Shown here: positions 10,263 to 19,622 of the stretch, in pieces | How positions within the stretch are numbered: position 1 is the first letter of the stretch | How the letters are laid out: every line of letters begins with the position of its first letter | Source of the DNA: Rhizobium sp. Root708 | GTDB taxonomy: Bacteria; Pseudomonadota; Alphaproteobacteria; Rhizobiales; Rhizobiaceae | Length of the DNA: 64,000 bases | Assembly: GCF_001429725.1 (NCBI RefSeq) | Contig: NZ_LMHV01000001.1 | Coordinates: 1-64,000, forward strand | Direction of reading: 5' to 3' | Position numbers and translations under genes: made by a program | The notes under the pieces: model-generated | Told to the model about the DNA's origin: nothing | What the model saw: only the letters and a program-made list of their open reading frames with translations | Databases searched by the model: none

Positions 10263-13200
10263 TCAATATTCCCGCTCGTAGACGATGCCGGCTTCACCGG
10301 CGCCATTGGCCCCGGCCGCGCCACGCAATTTTACCCCGCGCCCGACATCGAGGTTGATAATGGCCTTCGCCCCATCCTTGGTGTTCTGCTGCAGTTCGAG
10401 GTAGGTGCGGTCGTTGAGGTAGCGACCGACGCCGACATTCGTCTGTCCGTTCGCATCGGTGCTGATGTCGAGATCATCGACGCCAAGCTGGTTGCGTAGT
10501 CCCTGGAACAACGATGTAGAGCGACCGCCAGCCAGCTGGCTGACGGCATCCGCGAGCTGCGCGATCTGTAGGGCGGACAGTTTCGACATCGATTGCCCGA
10601 AGATCAGCTGTGCCAGTACCTCGTCCTGCGGCAGAGCCGGCGACGAGGAGAACGTGATCGACGGGTCGGTCGCGAGACCGGCAACGTCGACCGTCAGCGT
10701 CGTGGCACCCGACGTCGAGCTTGCTTCCATTTGTAGCGCTGGCGTCAGGTCGCCGGCAAACGTGATGCGGCTTTTGTCGGTGAAATCGAGCCGGCGGTTG
10801 AGGATCGTCAGGCGGCCGCGACGCATAGTGAAGCCACCGGAAACCAGGGGTGCTGACGCCGTTCCCCTGATCGAGACGCTTCCCCCGAGTTCAGCATCGA
10901 TACCGCGACCCCGCACAAAGATCTTCGATGGCGCGTCGAGCTGAATCTCGAGATTGATGGTGTTGGATTTCTCGCTTGCGCCTCCGGCGCCTTCGTCGCG
11001 CAGCTGAGCCAGCACCGCCTTCGGGGCATGCACATGCTTGATCTCCACTTCCCGCAGCGAGGTCGGAAGCTTCTCCGGCACGGTGATCGAGGCCTTCTCG
11101 AGGGAGAGCTTGCCGCCGAGCGTTGGTCCCGCGAGCAAGGCACCGCGCAGCGTAATCGTGCCGTCAACCGTCGCGACGACGAGCGTGCCATCGACGTAGA
11201 CGGCCCTGTCGAGCTTGATGTCGATATTCGCCGGGAAGTTCGAAGCCGGCTGGATACCGACATTGCCTGACACGCTGATACTGCCGCCGCTTGCGAGCTG
11301 ACCGGTCAGGCGCGAAATGACCGCCTGCTGTCCGTTGAAGCGGATGTCGGCGGAGAGATTGTTGAGCGCCAGGTTGCGCCGAACATCGATGATCTTGGCG
11401 CCGTTCGTCGTGACCGTGCCGTTGATGAGCGGTGCCGCCGCCGTGCCGGCTACCCTGAGGTCGAAATTCGCGGTGCCATCCGCGAGCAACCCTTGCGCGG
11501 CAAGCTGCGCGCCGAGTACGGCAAACGGCAGATTGCCGGAAAAGCGCATATCGAGCGACCGGTTACCGGTGATGGTGACGCTGCCGCCGCCCTTGAGCGA
11601 GAGGCCCGCATCCCCGGCGACAGTGGTGTCGATCGTCAGCCTGTCGCCGGCCAGCTTGCCGCCGGCGTCGATCGAGAGCGGCGCAAGCCCCGCGCCCTTC
11701 GTCTGGCTGGTCGCCGCATTCTTCCATCCGAGCTTGAAGTCGACGGCCGGAAGCGGAAGCTTGCCGGTCGCCGAAACCGTGCCGGATATGTTGCCATCCG
11801 CCGCCAGGCCCGGCACGAACGCATTGGCAATACTCGCCGGCAGGCTGGCGATGTCGGCCTTGACGTCGAGCGATTGCGCGCTAGTCCCAGCGACGACGAA
11901 ATTGCCGCGCGCCTTGAGCGAGATGCCGCCCGCGATATCGGTCGTGAAATCCAGCTTGTTGTTCGAAAGCTTGCCGCTGGCGCGCGCGGTAAGCGATCCG
12001 ACGCCGGCAGCTCGAGTCTGGCTGGTGGCCGCGTTCTTCACGTCGAAATTGAAGTCGATCGTCGGATTCTCAGGCGTTCCCGACGTTTTCGCCGTCCCAG
12101 AGATGATGCCTTCCGCCCCAAGCCCGGGAACGAAGCCGTTCGCGATAGTCGCCGGCAAGTCCCTGATGTCGGCATCCACGGAAAGCCCGCCGATCGCACC
12201 ATTGCGCAGCTCAGCGGTTCCCTTGGCATTCAGCAGGGTTCTCTGAGCGCTGGTCAGATTGGCATTGAAATCGATCTTGTTGTCCGCAAATTTTCCGGTG
12301 GCGTTCAGGCTGAGCGCGGAAAGGCCAGCACTTTTTGTCTGGCGTGTCGCGGCATTCTTCCAGTCGAGCTTGAAATCGACCGCCGGCAGCGGCAGCGCTC
12401 CGGAAACGGTCGCGTTGCCCGAGATTGTTCCCTCGGCCTGCAGATCGGGAACGAAACTGCTGACCAGCGCCGCGGGGAGACTGTTGAGTGTGGCATTCCC
12501 CTCGATGCTTTTTGGCGCCATGCCTTCAAGCGTGACCTTGCCGGAAGCCGCCAAGGCAGCGCCCGCATCACCGTCGACATTGGCCTCAAAATCCAGCGCG
12601 TTGTCGGCGAGCTTGCCCTTCGCCGCGAGTTTCATTGCCGGAAGGCGCGCCGCCTTGGTCTGGGTCGTCGCCACATCGCTCCAGGCAAGATCGAATGTCG
12701 CGTTCGGCTGCTGCAATGTGCCCGACGCCGATGCCGTGCCCGAGATCGTGCCGCTGGCGCCAAGCCCGGGAACAAAAGCGTTGCCGAGGCTGGCGGGCAA
12801 TCGTTCGATGTTTGCCTGCACCGCGATATCGCGCAGCTCGCTGCCGACAAGCGACAGCCCGCCCGTTGCCTTCAGCGCAGCCCCACCATTGGCGGAGAGC
12901 GCAGCGTCGAAGGTGAGCTTGCCCGCATCGAAGCGACCGTCGGCGGTGAGGGCAAGGCCGGAAACACCCGCCGCTTTTGTTTGACGCGTCGCGGCGTTCG
13001 TCCAGTTCAGATGGACGTTCGCCTTTGGCATCGGCAGCTTGCCCGAAGCATCGAATGTACCTCCGATCATGCCTTCCGCCGCAAGATCCGGAACGAAGTC
13101 ATTGGCAAGGGCAGCCGGGATGTTGCTGAGCTGCCCTGCGACGGTAAGTGTCTGCGCGTCCGCTCCGGCGACGACATAGTTGCCCTGCGCCTTCAGTTGC

Positions 13201-16200
13201 AGGTTTCCGTTACCGCTGGCATTGGCCTGAAAGTTGAGAACACTGCCTTCCAGCTTGCCGCTAACCGCAAGGCCGAGCGAGGAGAGCTTCGCCGTCTTCG
13301 TCTGGCGCGTGGCAGCATTCTTCCAGTTCAGTTTGAAATCCAGCGCGGGTGCAGGTAGCTTCCCCGATGCCATCACGGTCCCGGTAATGGCACCTTCCGC
13401 CTCAAGCTTCGGAACGAAAGCGTTCGCCAGTCCGGCCGGAATGTTGACGATGTCGGCATCCACGGCGAGCGATTGCGCGTTTTGGCCCGCGGTAACGAAA
13501 TTGCCGTCTGCCTTCAGCGATACATTGCCCTTGCCGCTGAGGTCGGTGTGGAAATCGAGCTTGTTGTCGGCGAATTTCCCGTTGGCGCCGATCGCAAGAG
13601 GAGACAAGCCGGCACCACGGGTATGACTGGTTGCCGCGTTCTTCCAGTCCAGTTGAAAATTGGCGACCGGTGCTGCCGGCGTACCGGTCACGGTTACCTT
13701 TCCGGAGATCGTGCCGTCGGCATCCAGATTGGGCACGAAGCTGTTGGCGAGGCTCGCGGGCAGGTCCTTGATGTCGGCCTTGAGATCCAGCGTTTCGCCA
13801 GCGGATCCCTCGACGTGCACAGTGCCGGCGCCAGCCTTCAGCGCCAGTCCATTGAGCGCCACGGTTCCGCCCGAGATCGACAATTGCGACGGCGCGTCCA
13901 GGGTGACCGGAATATCGTGTGGCTCGGCGGAAAAGCGCTCGAGCTGCACGAGTGTCGTGCCGGCGTTGGTTTCAACTCCCCCGGCAGCCTGAAGCGGATG
14001 GCCGTCATAGCCGGCGTCGAGCTCGAAATTCGTCCGGTTCTGCTGCTGCGTAAAGCGCAGATCCAGTGCCTGGACCTTGTTGCTGCCGGATGCCACTTCA
14101 TCCGCCATGACGCTTCCCGAGGCGGCGAATGCCTTGAGGTCGTTGACGACGACATTGATGTTCGGCCTCACTATCGCAAAGTCGTCGCGTTTGACGCCGT
14201 TTCCGGCAGCGTCGATCTTCAGAACGATCTTTCCGGCATCGTCGGCGACGTCGAACGTCCCCTTGATGTCTCCCTCCGCCTTTTGCCCGCCAAGAGCGGC
14301 CAGCAGCCCGAGATCGGGAAAATCAAAGGACAGATTGCCGGCCGGCGCGAAGCTTTCGGAAAGCTCCATGTGGCCGGTCAGGCGGTTCTTGCCGACATTC
14401 GCCACGATCGAGGGTAGCGTGATCCTTCCGTCCGCGGATTGAACATCGGTACTGATGTTGATCGCCTGTCCGTCGATCTTGCCCGTCGCCGTTACTTCCG
14501 CTTGCGGCGCCTTGGCATCTGCGGTTCCCGAAAGCGTAACGTCGAGGTCGGTCAGCTGGCGCCCGGCCATGTCGAGGGACTGGGCCTTGATGCCGGCCGA
14601 CACGGCAACAGCTGCAAAATCGCCCTTGGCCTTCACCGAATAAGTCAGTTCGCCATGCGCGCTGTCGAGCAGCTTGCTGACATCGGGGAGCCTGCCGGAC
14701 AGCGTCGCATCAAGCGTGTTGTCGTCGATCAAGACAGCGCCCGCCGCTTCCACGGTATTCGACTTGATGGTGAGGTTCGACAGGTTGATCTTCGAAGGCA
14801 CCGTGCCGGTGACCTGGGTCTCCACGACAACAGGCGCATTGAAACGCGCCGCCACCGCGGGCGGCATGGCGGGAGGCTCGACCGTCAGCTTGGCATTACC
14901 AGTCAGTGTGCTGTCAGCAAGCTTGTAGGATCCGTTCAGCGTCGCATTGGCGGAAGCACTCTCGATCGTCGTTCCGTTGAAGCCGACAGCCTGCGGCGAA
15001 AGCTGCAGCGGCAATACGATCGTCACCGGTCCCTGTACGGCCCTGTTGACATCGGGATTGGCAAACGTCATTTCGCCGGCCACCAGCCGGACCTGAACCG
15101 CGCCCGATCCGCCCGCGAGATTGAAGCTGTCGCTCTTGGCCGTCAGCTTCACATTGCCGATCGTGGCTTGTGGCAGTACTGCCGAATCCAGCGAAGCGCT
15201 GACGTTCAGCCTCGAGGCCTTTGCATCCCCCGTCAGCGCCAGATTGACGCCCGAGATCAGGAAGCGCGCTTCGCTATCGGCGAGCGGCCAGCGGAAATCG
15301 ACCGGCCCCGAGGTTCCCAGGAGATTGGCGTTGAGGCTGTTGCGGCCCTTGGGATCCAGCGTGCCCGAGGCGGCAATGACCACCGCGCCGGTCGCCAGAT
15401 TGCCGGTCTGGATATCGATCTTGCCCTTGTTGTCGAAGTTTGCGGCGACATCGATGTTCGTCTGTCCCGCAAAAAGCGGCCTGAACGCGGCGGGAAGCAG
15501 CGAGCTGAAATCGCCGCCACCCTTGAGTTCGACATGGTGAAGGCCGTCGGTTGTCAGCGTGTGATGGGTCTCCAGCGCGGCGCGCTGCTGCCCGTCGAGT
15601 GACGCCTGCAGCTTGCCCTTCCAATCGGAAACAGGGCCGTCACCATCGAGGCTGATCTCCACCGCCGGATTGCCCGGCAGCGCGAGAAGGCCCGCGAGCA
15701 GCCCGCCCTTGGGCTCGTTGAGCTTGGCCCTCACCCGCAACTGGCTGTGATCCGGCACGAAGGCAACATTGGCCGACAGCTTGGCGTCCGGCACGTCATG
15801 ACGGCTGACGGCAATCTCGGCCTCGCCGCCCGAATTGTCGGCGCGCATGCTGCCATCAGCCGCCAAGGTGAACGCCCGGCCGATCAACGGTGTCGCAAGG
15901 CTGATGCGCGGCAGCGAAATCGCGTCCACATCGACCTTGACCGGCAGAGAAAAGCCGCCGTCGCCTTCGTCTTCCGGTGTGCTCGGGCGGGAGGGCAACG
16001 TGCGCACGGGCTTACGCAACACTCGAATAGCGGATGCCTCGACACGCGTGGCGTGGAAGCGACCGGTCAACAGAGCGAGCGGATTCCAGTTGATCGAAAG
16101 CCCTTCGATATCGGCGAATGTCCCTCGCGTATCGGACAGAACGATGCGGCTCGCGCGCAATCCGCCAGTCAACAGTCCCTGTGGCTCGAGAACACGGATG

Positions 16201-16385
16201 GTCATGTCGCGGTTGGAAATGATCGATGCGACCTTGTCCGTGACGATACGGGCGCCAAAGGAGGTGAAGCCGAAGATGCCGAGCGCAAGGGCGAGCAGAA
16301 CGACTGCGGCTGCGGCGGAATAGCCGAGCAGCCGAGCGATACCCTTGGCGATTTTCGTCACGATATGCATGGACGCGGATACCAT
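10263..16385 (-). CDS. tamB: Translocation and assembly module inner-membrane subunit TamB
   Basis: Very large periplasm-spanning protein (2040 residues) anchored in the inner membrane. It works with the outer-membrane barrel TamA in outer-membrane protein assembly, and the AsmA-like group it belongs to is also linked to phospholipid transport. A membrane segment lies at about 20-45, followed by repetitive beta-rich sequence, and the C-terminal TamB domain (formerly DUF490) occupies roughly the last 350 residues, ending with the aromatic-terminated GIVYEREY. It is much longer than E. coli TamB (about 1260 residues), largely because of seven tandem repeats of about 107 residues. tamA lies 42 bases upstream. 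The ATG at 16385 is taken as the start; ATG 16370 is an alternative, and neither has a strong ribosome site. Confidence 0.95.
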   Translation of the reverse strand: MVSASMHIVTKIAKGIARLLGYSAAAAVVLLALALGIFGFTSFGARIVTDKVASIISNRDMTIRVLEPQGLLTGGLRASRIVLSDTRGTFADIEGLSINWNPLALLTGRFHATRVEASAIRVLRKPVRTLPSRPSTPEDEGDGGFSLPVKVDVDAISLPRISLATPLIGRAFTLAADGSMRADNSGGEAEIAVSRHDVPDAKLSANVAFVPDHSQLRVRAKLNEPKGGLLAGLLALPGNPAVEISLDGDGPVSDWKGKLQASLDGQQRAALETHHTLTTDGLHHVELKGGGDFSSLLPAAFRPLFAGQTNIDVAANFDNKGKIDIQTGNLATGAVVIAASGTLDPKGRNSLNANLLGTSGPVDFRWPLADSEARFLISGVNLALTGDAKASRLNVSASLDSAVLPQATIGNVKLTAKSDSFNLAGGSGAVQVRLVAGEMTFANPDVNRAVQGPVTIVLPLQLSPQAVGFNGTTIESASANATLNGSYKLADSTLTGNAKLTVEPPAMPPAVAARFNAPVVVETQVTGTVPSKINLSNLTIKSNTVEAAGAVLIDDNTLDATLSGRLPDVSKLLDSAHGELTYSVKAKGDFAAVAVSAGIKAQSLDMAGRQLTDLDVTLSGTADAKAPQAEVTATGKIDGQAINISTDVQSADGRITLPSIVANVGKNRLTGHMELSESFAPAGNLSFDFPDLGLLAALGGQKAEGDIKGTFDVADDAGKIVLKIDAAGNGVKRDDFAIVRPNINVVVNDLKAFAASGSVMADEVASGSNKVQALDLRFTQQQNRTNFELDAGYDGHPLQAAGGVETNAGTTLVQLERFSAEPHDIPVTLDAPSQLSISGGTVALNGLALKAGAGTVHVEGSAGETLDLKADIKDLPASLANSFVPNLDADGTISGKVTVTGTPAAPVANFQLDWKNAATSHTRGAGLSPLAIGANGKFADNKLDFHTDLSGKGNVSLKADGNFVTAGQNAQSLAVDADIVNIPAGLANAFVPKLEAEGAITGTVMASGKLPAPALDFKLNWKNAATRQTKTAKLSSLGLAVSGKLEGSVLNFQANASGNGNLQLKAQGNYVVAGADAQTLTVAGQLSNIPAALANDFVPDLAAEGMIGGTFDASGKLPMPKANVHLNWTNAATRQTKAAGVSGLALTADGRFDAGKLTFDAALSANGGAALKATGGLSLVGSELRDIAVQANIERLPASLGNAFVPGLGASGTISGTASASGTLQQPNATFDLAWSDVATTQTKAARLPAMKLAAKGKLADNALDFEANVDGDAGAALAASGKVTLEGMAPKSIEGNATLNSLPAALVSSFVPDLQAEGTISGNATVSGALPLPAVDFKLDWKNAATRQTKSAGLSALSLNATGKFADNKIDFNANLTSAQRTLLNAKGTAELRNGAIGGLSVDADIRDLPATIANGFVPGLGAEGIISGTAKTSGTPENPTIDFNFDVKNAATSQTRAAGVGSLTARASGKLSNNKLDFTTDIAGGISLKARGNFVVAGTSAQSLDVKADIASLPASIANAFVPGLAADGNISGTVSATGKLPLPAVDFKLGWKNAATSQTKGAGLAPLSIDAGGKLAGDRLTIDTTVAGDAGLSLKGGGSVTITGNRSLDMRFSGNLPFAVLGAQLAAQGLLADGTANFDLRVAGTAAAPLINGTVTTNGAKIIDVRRNLALNNLSADIRFNGQQAVISRLTGQLASGGSISVSGNVGIQPASNFPANIDIKLDRAVYVDGTLVVATVDGTITLRGALLAGPTLGGKLSLEKASITVPEKLPTSLREVEIKHVHAPKAVLAQLRDEGAGGASEKSNTINLEIQLDAPSKIFVRGRGIDAELGGSVSIRGTASAPLVSGGFTMRRGRLTILNRRLDFTDKSRITFAGDLTPALQMEASSTSGATTLTVDVAGLATDPSITFSSSPALPQDEVLAQLIFGQSMSKLSALQIAQLADAVSQLAGGRSTSLFQGLRNQLGVDDLDISTDANGQTNVGVGRYLNDRTYLELQQNTKDGAKAIINLDVGRGVKLRGAAGANGAGEAGIVYEREY
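11525..13756 (-). repeat. Seven tandem ~321-bp coding repeats inside tamB
   Basis: Seven consecutive units of 107, 107, 107, 107, 107, 105 and 104 residues share the pattern xLANxFVPxLxAxGxISG, then P-x-P-x(4)-F-x-L-x-WKNAATxQT, a GKLADNKLDF segment and a closing D-I-x-x-LPA. The WKNAAT block recurs at about 13633, 13312, 12990, 12670, 12350, 12025 and 11709, an even 321-base step. Units differ at many positions, so the array is old, not a recent slippage product. Confidence 0.9.
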
Positions 16386-16427
16386 TCCGTTTCTTCAACC
16401 GCGCAGCCCCGCCGCGCGCCAAACCCG

Positions 16428-18356
16428 TTAGAACGACTGGCCGATGCCAGCGTAGATACCGTAGTTCGTACCGCCCTCGTACTTGTTGAGCGGGACAGCG
16501 AAATCAAGACGCAAGGGACCGAACGGCGTGGCGTAGCGAATGCCGATGCCCGCACCTGCGCGAAAGTCGGAAAAGTCGGGTGCGACGTCAGCGGAAACGG
16601 TTCCGACATCGATGAAGGGAACGATCCCGATCGTATCGGTGATCTTAACACGCGTCTCGAACGAGGCGGTCATATAAGACGCTCCGCCCGTTTCCTCGTT
16701 TGCCGCGTTGTACGGCGAGATCTCCTGGTACCCGTAACCGCGTACCGAACCGCCGCCACCTGCAAAGAAGCGGCGTGTCGCGGGGATATTCTCGAGGTCG
16801 TCAGCACCGACAAGAAAGCCTGCCGCAACCTTGCCGGCAAGCACGATCCGGTCTTCCGCGCCCAAGCCATAGTAACCGGAAATGGACCCCTCGAAGGCGG
16901 AGAAGAAAGTGCCGCTGTAGGACTCGCAGCTCGGCGTGACCTTCGCCATCGCGCGATAGCCCTCGGTCGGGTCGAACTTGTTGTCGCGCGCGTCCCGGTC
17001 GAACTGGAACGGCAGGGCAAAGGTCAGGTAGGTATTGTTTCCAAAGGCGTCGTCATCCTTTTCCCAGCTGACCTCGCCGCTGCCGGTGATCGTATCCCTG
17101 TCGTTGAGTTCGTAGGCGATCCCGAGCGAGGCGGTAACGAGCTTCGCGTTATAGGCATCGGGGTTCTCGGTCTTCGCAAGAATGCTCGCCGTCAGCGTCG
17201 CCTCGGGAACGAAGATACCGGGCTTGGTGAAGGTGATCCCTGCCGAATAATCGAGGTCGCTGACGCCGCTTGCCTCGCCGAGCCGCCCGACGGCGCCTTC
17301 GATGCGCAGGCCTTCGGCCCCGCCGAACAGATTGCGGTGGCCCCAGTAGCCGTTCACGCCGAAGCCGTCGATCGTCGAATATTGCGCGCCGACACCGAAG
17401 TAGCGCTGCTTGCCCTCCGACACCTCGATCGTCATCGGAAGACTGCCGTCGCCGGCAAGCCCCTCGGCCTCGTGGATCGTCACGCTGGAAAAGACCCCGA
17501 GCGCGCGCAGACGATCCCCCGCCTTCTTCAGCGCCTCGGGCGAATAGCGGTCGCCCTTGTCGAGTCGGGAGTAGCTTTGGATGAAGTCGGGCCGCACGCT
17601 CTTTGAACCCGTGACGCCAACCGTGCCGATCGGCGCGATCGGCCCGCTTTCGACGGAGAGCACGACATCGACGGTATCGGTTCTGTGATCGGCGATCACT
17701 TCGCGCTTGGTCAGCTTGGCGAGCGGCCGCCCTTCTTCCTTCATCTCCTCGACCAGCTTATCGCCGGCCTTGATGACAACGAGGGAACCGGCCTGCGCGC
17801 CCGGCGCCAAATCGTAGTCCGCGGGATTTCGGTTCGCCGCGTCGCCGCCGAACTGTACCTCTCCAACGCGGAAGATTGGCCCGGCCGCGACGTTGACGGC
17901 CACCGCAATCGGTTTCGCGCGATCGAACGTCGGATTCGGTGGAAGGTTGTCGATATTCTTGCCGTCAACCGTTATGGTGACGACGCCGCCGTAGCGGGCC
18001 TTTTCGTAGAGAGCGGCGATCAGACGATCGCGATCGTCACGCGCCTTCACGACGACGCCGAGGTCGCCCGAAACGGGCTGCGCCTTGTCGCTGACGAGAC
18101 GCGAACTATTCTCGAGCGCTTCCTTAAGGTCCGGATCGACCGCGTCGGTCGTCAACGTGACGTCATAGCGCACGGGATCGGGCACCTGATCAGCTGCCGG
18201 CTCGTCCTTCCCAAAAAAATTGATACCGAAGAGTTTGAAGGCATAGGCGTTGCCAACCATCGCCGGCGAGAATGCGGCTGCCGCCGCGACCACCAGCACG
18301 ATGCCTGTTCGCCGATACGCAATACCCGTTTTCGGTGCCTTCCCTCTGATCTGCAT
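16428..18356 (-). CDS. tamA: Outer-membrane assembly protein TamA (Omp85 family)
   Basis: Outer-membrane Omp85 barrel and partner of TamB. With the start at 18356 the product is 642 residues: a signal sequence (about 15-40, ending NAYA), POTRA domains over roughly 60-300, and a C-terminal 16-strand barrel of the bacterial surface antigen family containing GGGGSVRGYGYQ and RFGxGIGIRYATPFGPLRLD-type strands. It ends in Phe, the usual barrel-assembly signal. The open frame runs 101 codons further upstream, but that extension looks non-coding. No strong ribosome site precedes 18356, so the start is provisional. Confidence 0.93.
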   Translation of the reverse strand: MQIRGKAPKTGIAYRRTGIVLVVAAAAAFSPAMVGNAYAFKLFGINFFGKDEPAADQVPDPVRYDVTLTTDAVDPDLKEALENSSRLVSDKAQPVSGDLGVVVKARDDRDRLIAALYEKARYGGVVTITVDGKNIDNLPPNPTFDRAKPIAVAVNVAAGPIFRVGEVQFGGDAANRNPADYDLAPGAQAGSLVVIKAGDKLVEEMKEEGRPLAKLTKREVIADHRTDTVDVVLSVESGPIAPIGTVGVTGSKSVRPDFIQSYSRLDKGDRYSPEALKKAGDRLRALGVFSSVTIHEAEGLAGDGSLPMTIEVSEGKQRYFGVGAQYSTIDGFGVNGYWGHRNLFGGAEGLRIEGAVGRLGEASGVSDLDYSAGITFTKPGIFVPEATLTASILAKTENPDAYNAKLVTASLGIAYELNDRDTITGSGEVSWEKDDDAFGNNTYLTFALPFQFDRDARDNKFDPTEGYRAMAKVTPSCESYSGTFFSAFEGSISGYYGLGAEDRIVLAGKVAAGFLVGADDLENIPATRRFFAGGGGSVRGYGYQEISPYNAANEETGGASYMTASFETRVKITDTIGIVPFIDVGTVSADVAPDFSDFRAGAGIGIRYATPFGPLRLDFAVPLNKYEGGTNYGIYAGIGQSF

Positions 18357-18470
18357 CCGCCGCTTTTTGGTTACATTGGAATTAAGCCTGCGTCCCCAGC
18401 CGGCGAGGACCTTAGCGGCAAATTTCCTTTTCGTGTACCGTTTTAACGCGGCGAATGAACGAATAACGTG

Positions 18471-18506
18471 AAAAAACAAAAAATCCCGGGCCAAAACCCG
18501 GGATTT
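18471..18506 (-). terminator. Terminator after the glycine-zipper lipoprotein gene
   Basis: AAATCCCGGG (18481-18490) and CCCGGGATTT (18497-18506) form a perfect 10-bp stem with a 6-base loop. On the - strand the stem is followed by a long T-rich run (bases 18471-18483 are almost all A on the + strand). It separates this gene from tamA. Confidence 0.9.
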
Positions 18507-18525
18507 GAAGCCCTTAGCCGGCGTC

Positions 18526-18789
18526 TCAGTAGCCGCCGCGGCAATCGTCGATGTAGCGACGACCATACTGGTCACGATAATAGCACTGGCCAGGCTGCTC
18601 GGCCACGCGGCCGATGACGGCACCGGAAACGCCGCCGACGGCAGCACCGATCGCGGCACCCCGGACGTTACCAGTCACCGCGCCGCCGATAATCGCGCCA
18701 GATGCGGCGCCGATGCCGGCACCGCGTTCGGTCGGTGTGCAGCTTGCAATAGAAAGGCCAATAAGGACCAAAGCAAAAATCTTCTTCAT
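18526..18789 (-). CDS. Glycine-zipper lipoprotein
   Basis: Small predicted outer-membrane lipoprotein of 87 residues. A signal peptide ends in a lipobox around residues 15-18 (SIASC), with Cys18 as the lipidation site. Residues 24-65 form a glycine zipper with GxxxG repeats ([24 protein letters not shown]), typical of membrane-inserting hairpins. The C-terminal tail carries a CYYRD...DDC pair. AGGAG lies 6 bases before the ATG at 18789. Function is unknown; the family is common in the rhizobial envelope. Confidence 0.85.
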   Translation of the reverse strand: MKKIFALVLIGLSIASCTPTERGAGIGAASGAIIGGAVTGNVRGAAIGAAVGGVSGAVIGRVAEQPGQCYYRDQYGRRYIDDCRGGY

Positions 18790-19049
18790 CAATCACTCCT
18801 AGATGGTCGCCGGAAATGGCGGTGGCCGTCCCTGATTCTTATATTTTCGTAACGCTAGCCCGCAAACTGTGGCGCAAAAAGGAACAATCGGGGAGCGGTG
18901 CTCATTTTCAACGACGGCAGCATCCAGCCCGTCGCGCGCTTTACCCGCACACGCCGAATTTAACGCACCTCCCTAAAGTAGCGGTTGATTCTAAAGCAGG
19001 AACATCAAATGATGCCGTTTGTGCCTGGAGGAGGCACGAGGAGGACATC

Positions 19050-19541
19050 ATGGCGAAAGTGAAACTGACGGTGAACGGCCGGGCGGTGAGCGGAGACTGT
19101 GAAGAACGCACGCTGCTCGTCCATTTCATTCGGGAGAAACTGGGGCTGACGGGCACCCATGTCGGCTGCGACACAAGCCAGTGCGGCGCATGCGTGGTGC
19201 ATATGGATGGAAAGTCGGTCAAGAGCTGCACCATCCTTGCCGTCCAGGCATCCGGCGCGGCGGTCACGACAATCGAAGGACTGGCCGGCAACGGCGAACT
19301 CCACCCGGTTCAGGCGGCTTTCAAGGAACACCACGGACTTCAATGCGGCTTCTGCACGCCCGGCATGGTGATGACCGCGGTTGACATGATCAGCCGCCAC
19401 GGCGGCCAACTCGACGAAAAGACGGTTCGTCACGAGCTCGAAGGCAATATCTGTCGATGCACCGGCTATCACAACATCGTCAAGGCGGTGCTGTCGGCCA
19501 ACGAACAGATGCACGGCAGCGCGAAGCAGGCGGCCGAATAA
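19050..19541 (+). CDS. coxS: CoxS-like [2Fe-2S] subunit of a molybdenum hydroxylase
   Basis: Iron-sulfur subunit passing electrons between the molybdenum site and FAD. The 163-residue product binds two [2Fe-2S] clusters: the N-terminal plant-type ferredoxin site [12 protein letters not shown] with a later KSC, and the C-terminal CGFC...CRC site. GAGGAGGA lies just before the ATG at 19050, which is preferred over the longer frame starting at 18816. It heads an S-L-M cluster. The 260 bases between it and the lipoprotein gene carry both divergent promoters; no specific sites were identified. Confidence 0.94.
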   Translation: MAKVKLTVNGRAVSGDCEERTLLVHFIREKLGLTGTHVGCDTSQCGACVVHMDGKSVKSCTILAVQASGAAVTTIEGLAGNGELHPVQAAFKEHHGLQCGFCTPGMVMTAVDMISRHGGQLDEKTVRHELEGNICRCTGYHNIVKAVLSANEQMHGSAKQAAE

Positions 19542-19622
19542 CTCTCAGGAATTGTCTGGCTGCCGCCCAACACAATTCTCTTTGGCGGAATGCCGGGCCC
19601 GAAACCCCATTGGGAGGACATC

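Noticed and set aside
11493..13358. Long + strand open frame (621 codons) opposite tamB
   Set aside because: It is antisense to the clearly coding tamB repeats, has no ribosome site, and its open length comes from GC-rich codon bias on the other strand.
11525..13756. CRISPR-like or satellite DNA reading of the 321-base repeats
   Set aside because: Units are coding, in frame, and diverged mainly at the protein level, with no spacer structure.
18357..18659. 101-codon N-terminal extension of TamA
   Set aside because: A proper signal peptide lies after the ATG at 18356; the extension runs through the terminator and into the neighbouring lipoprotein gene.
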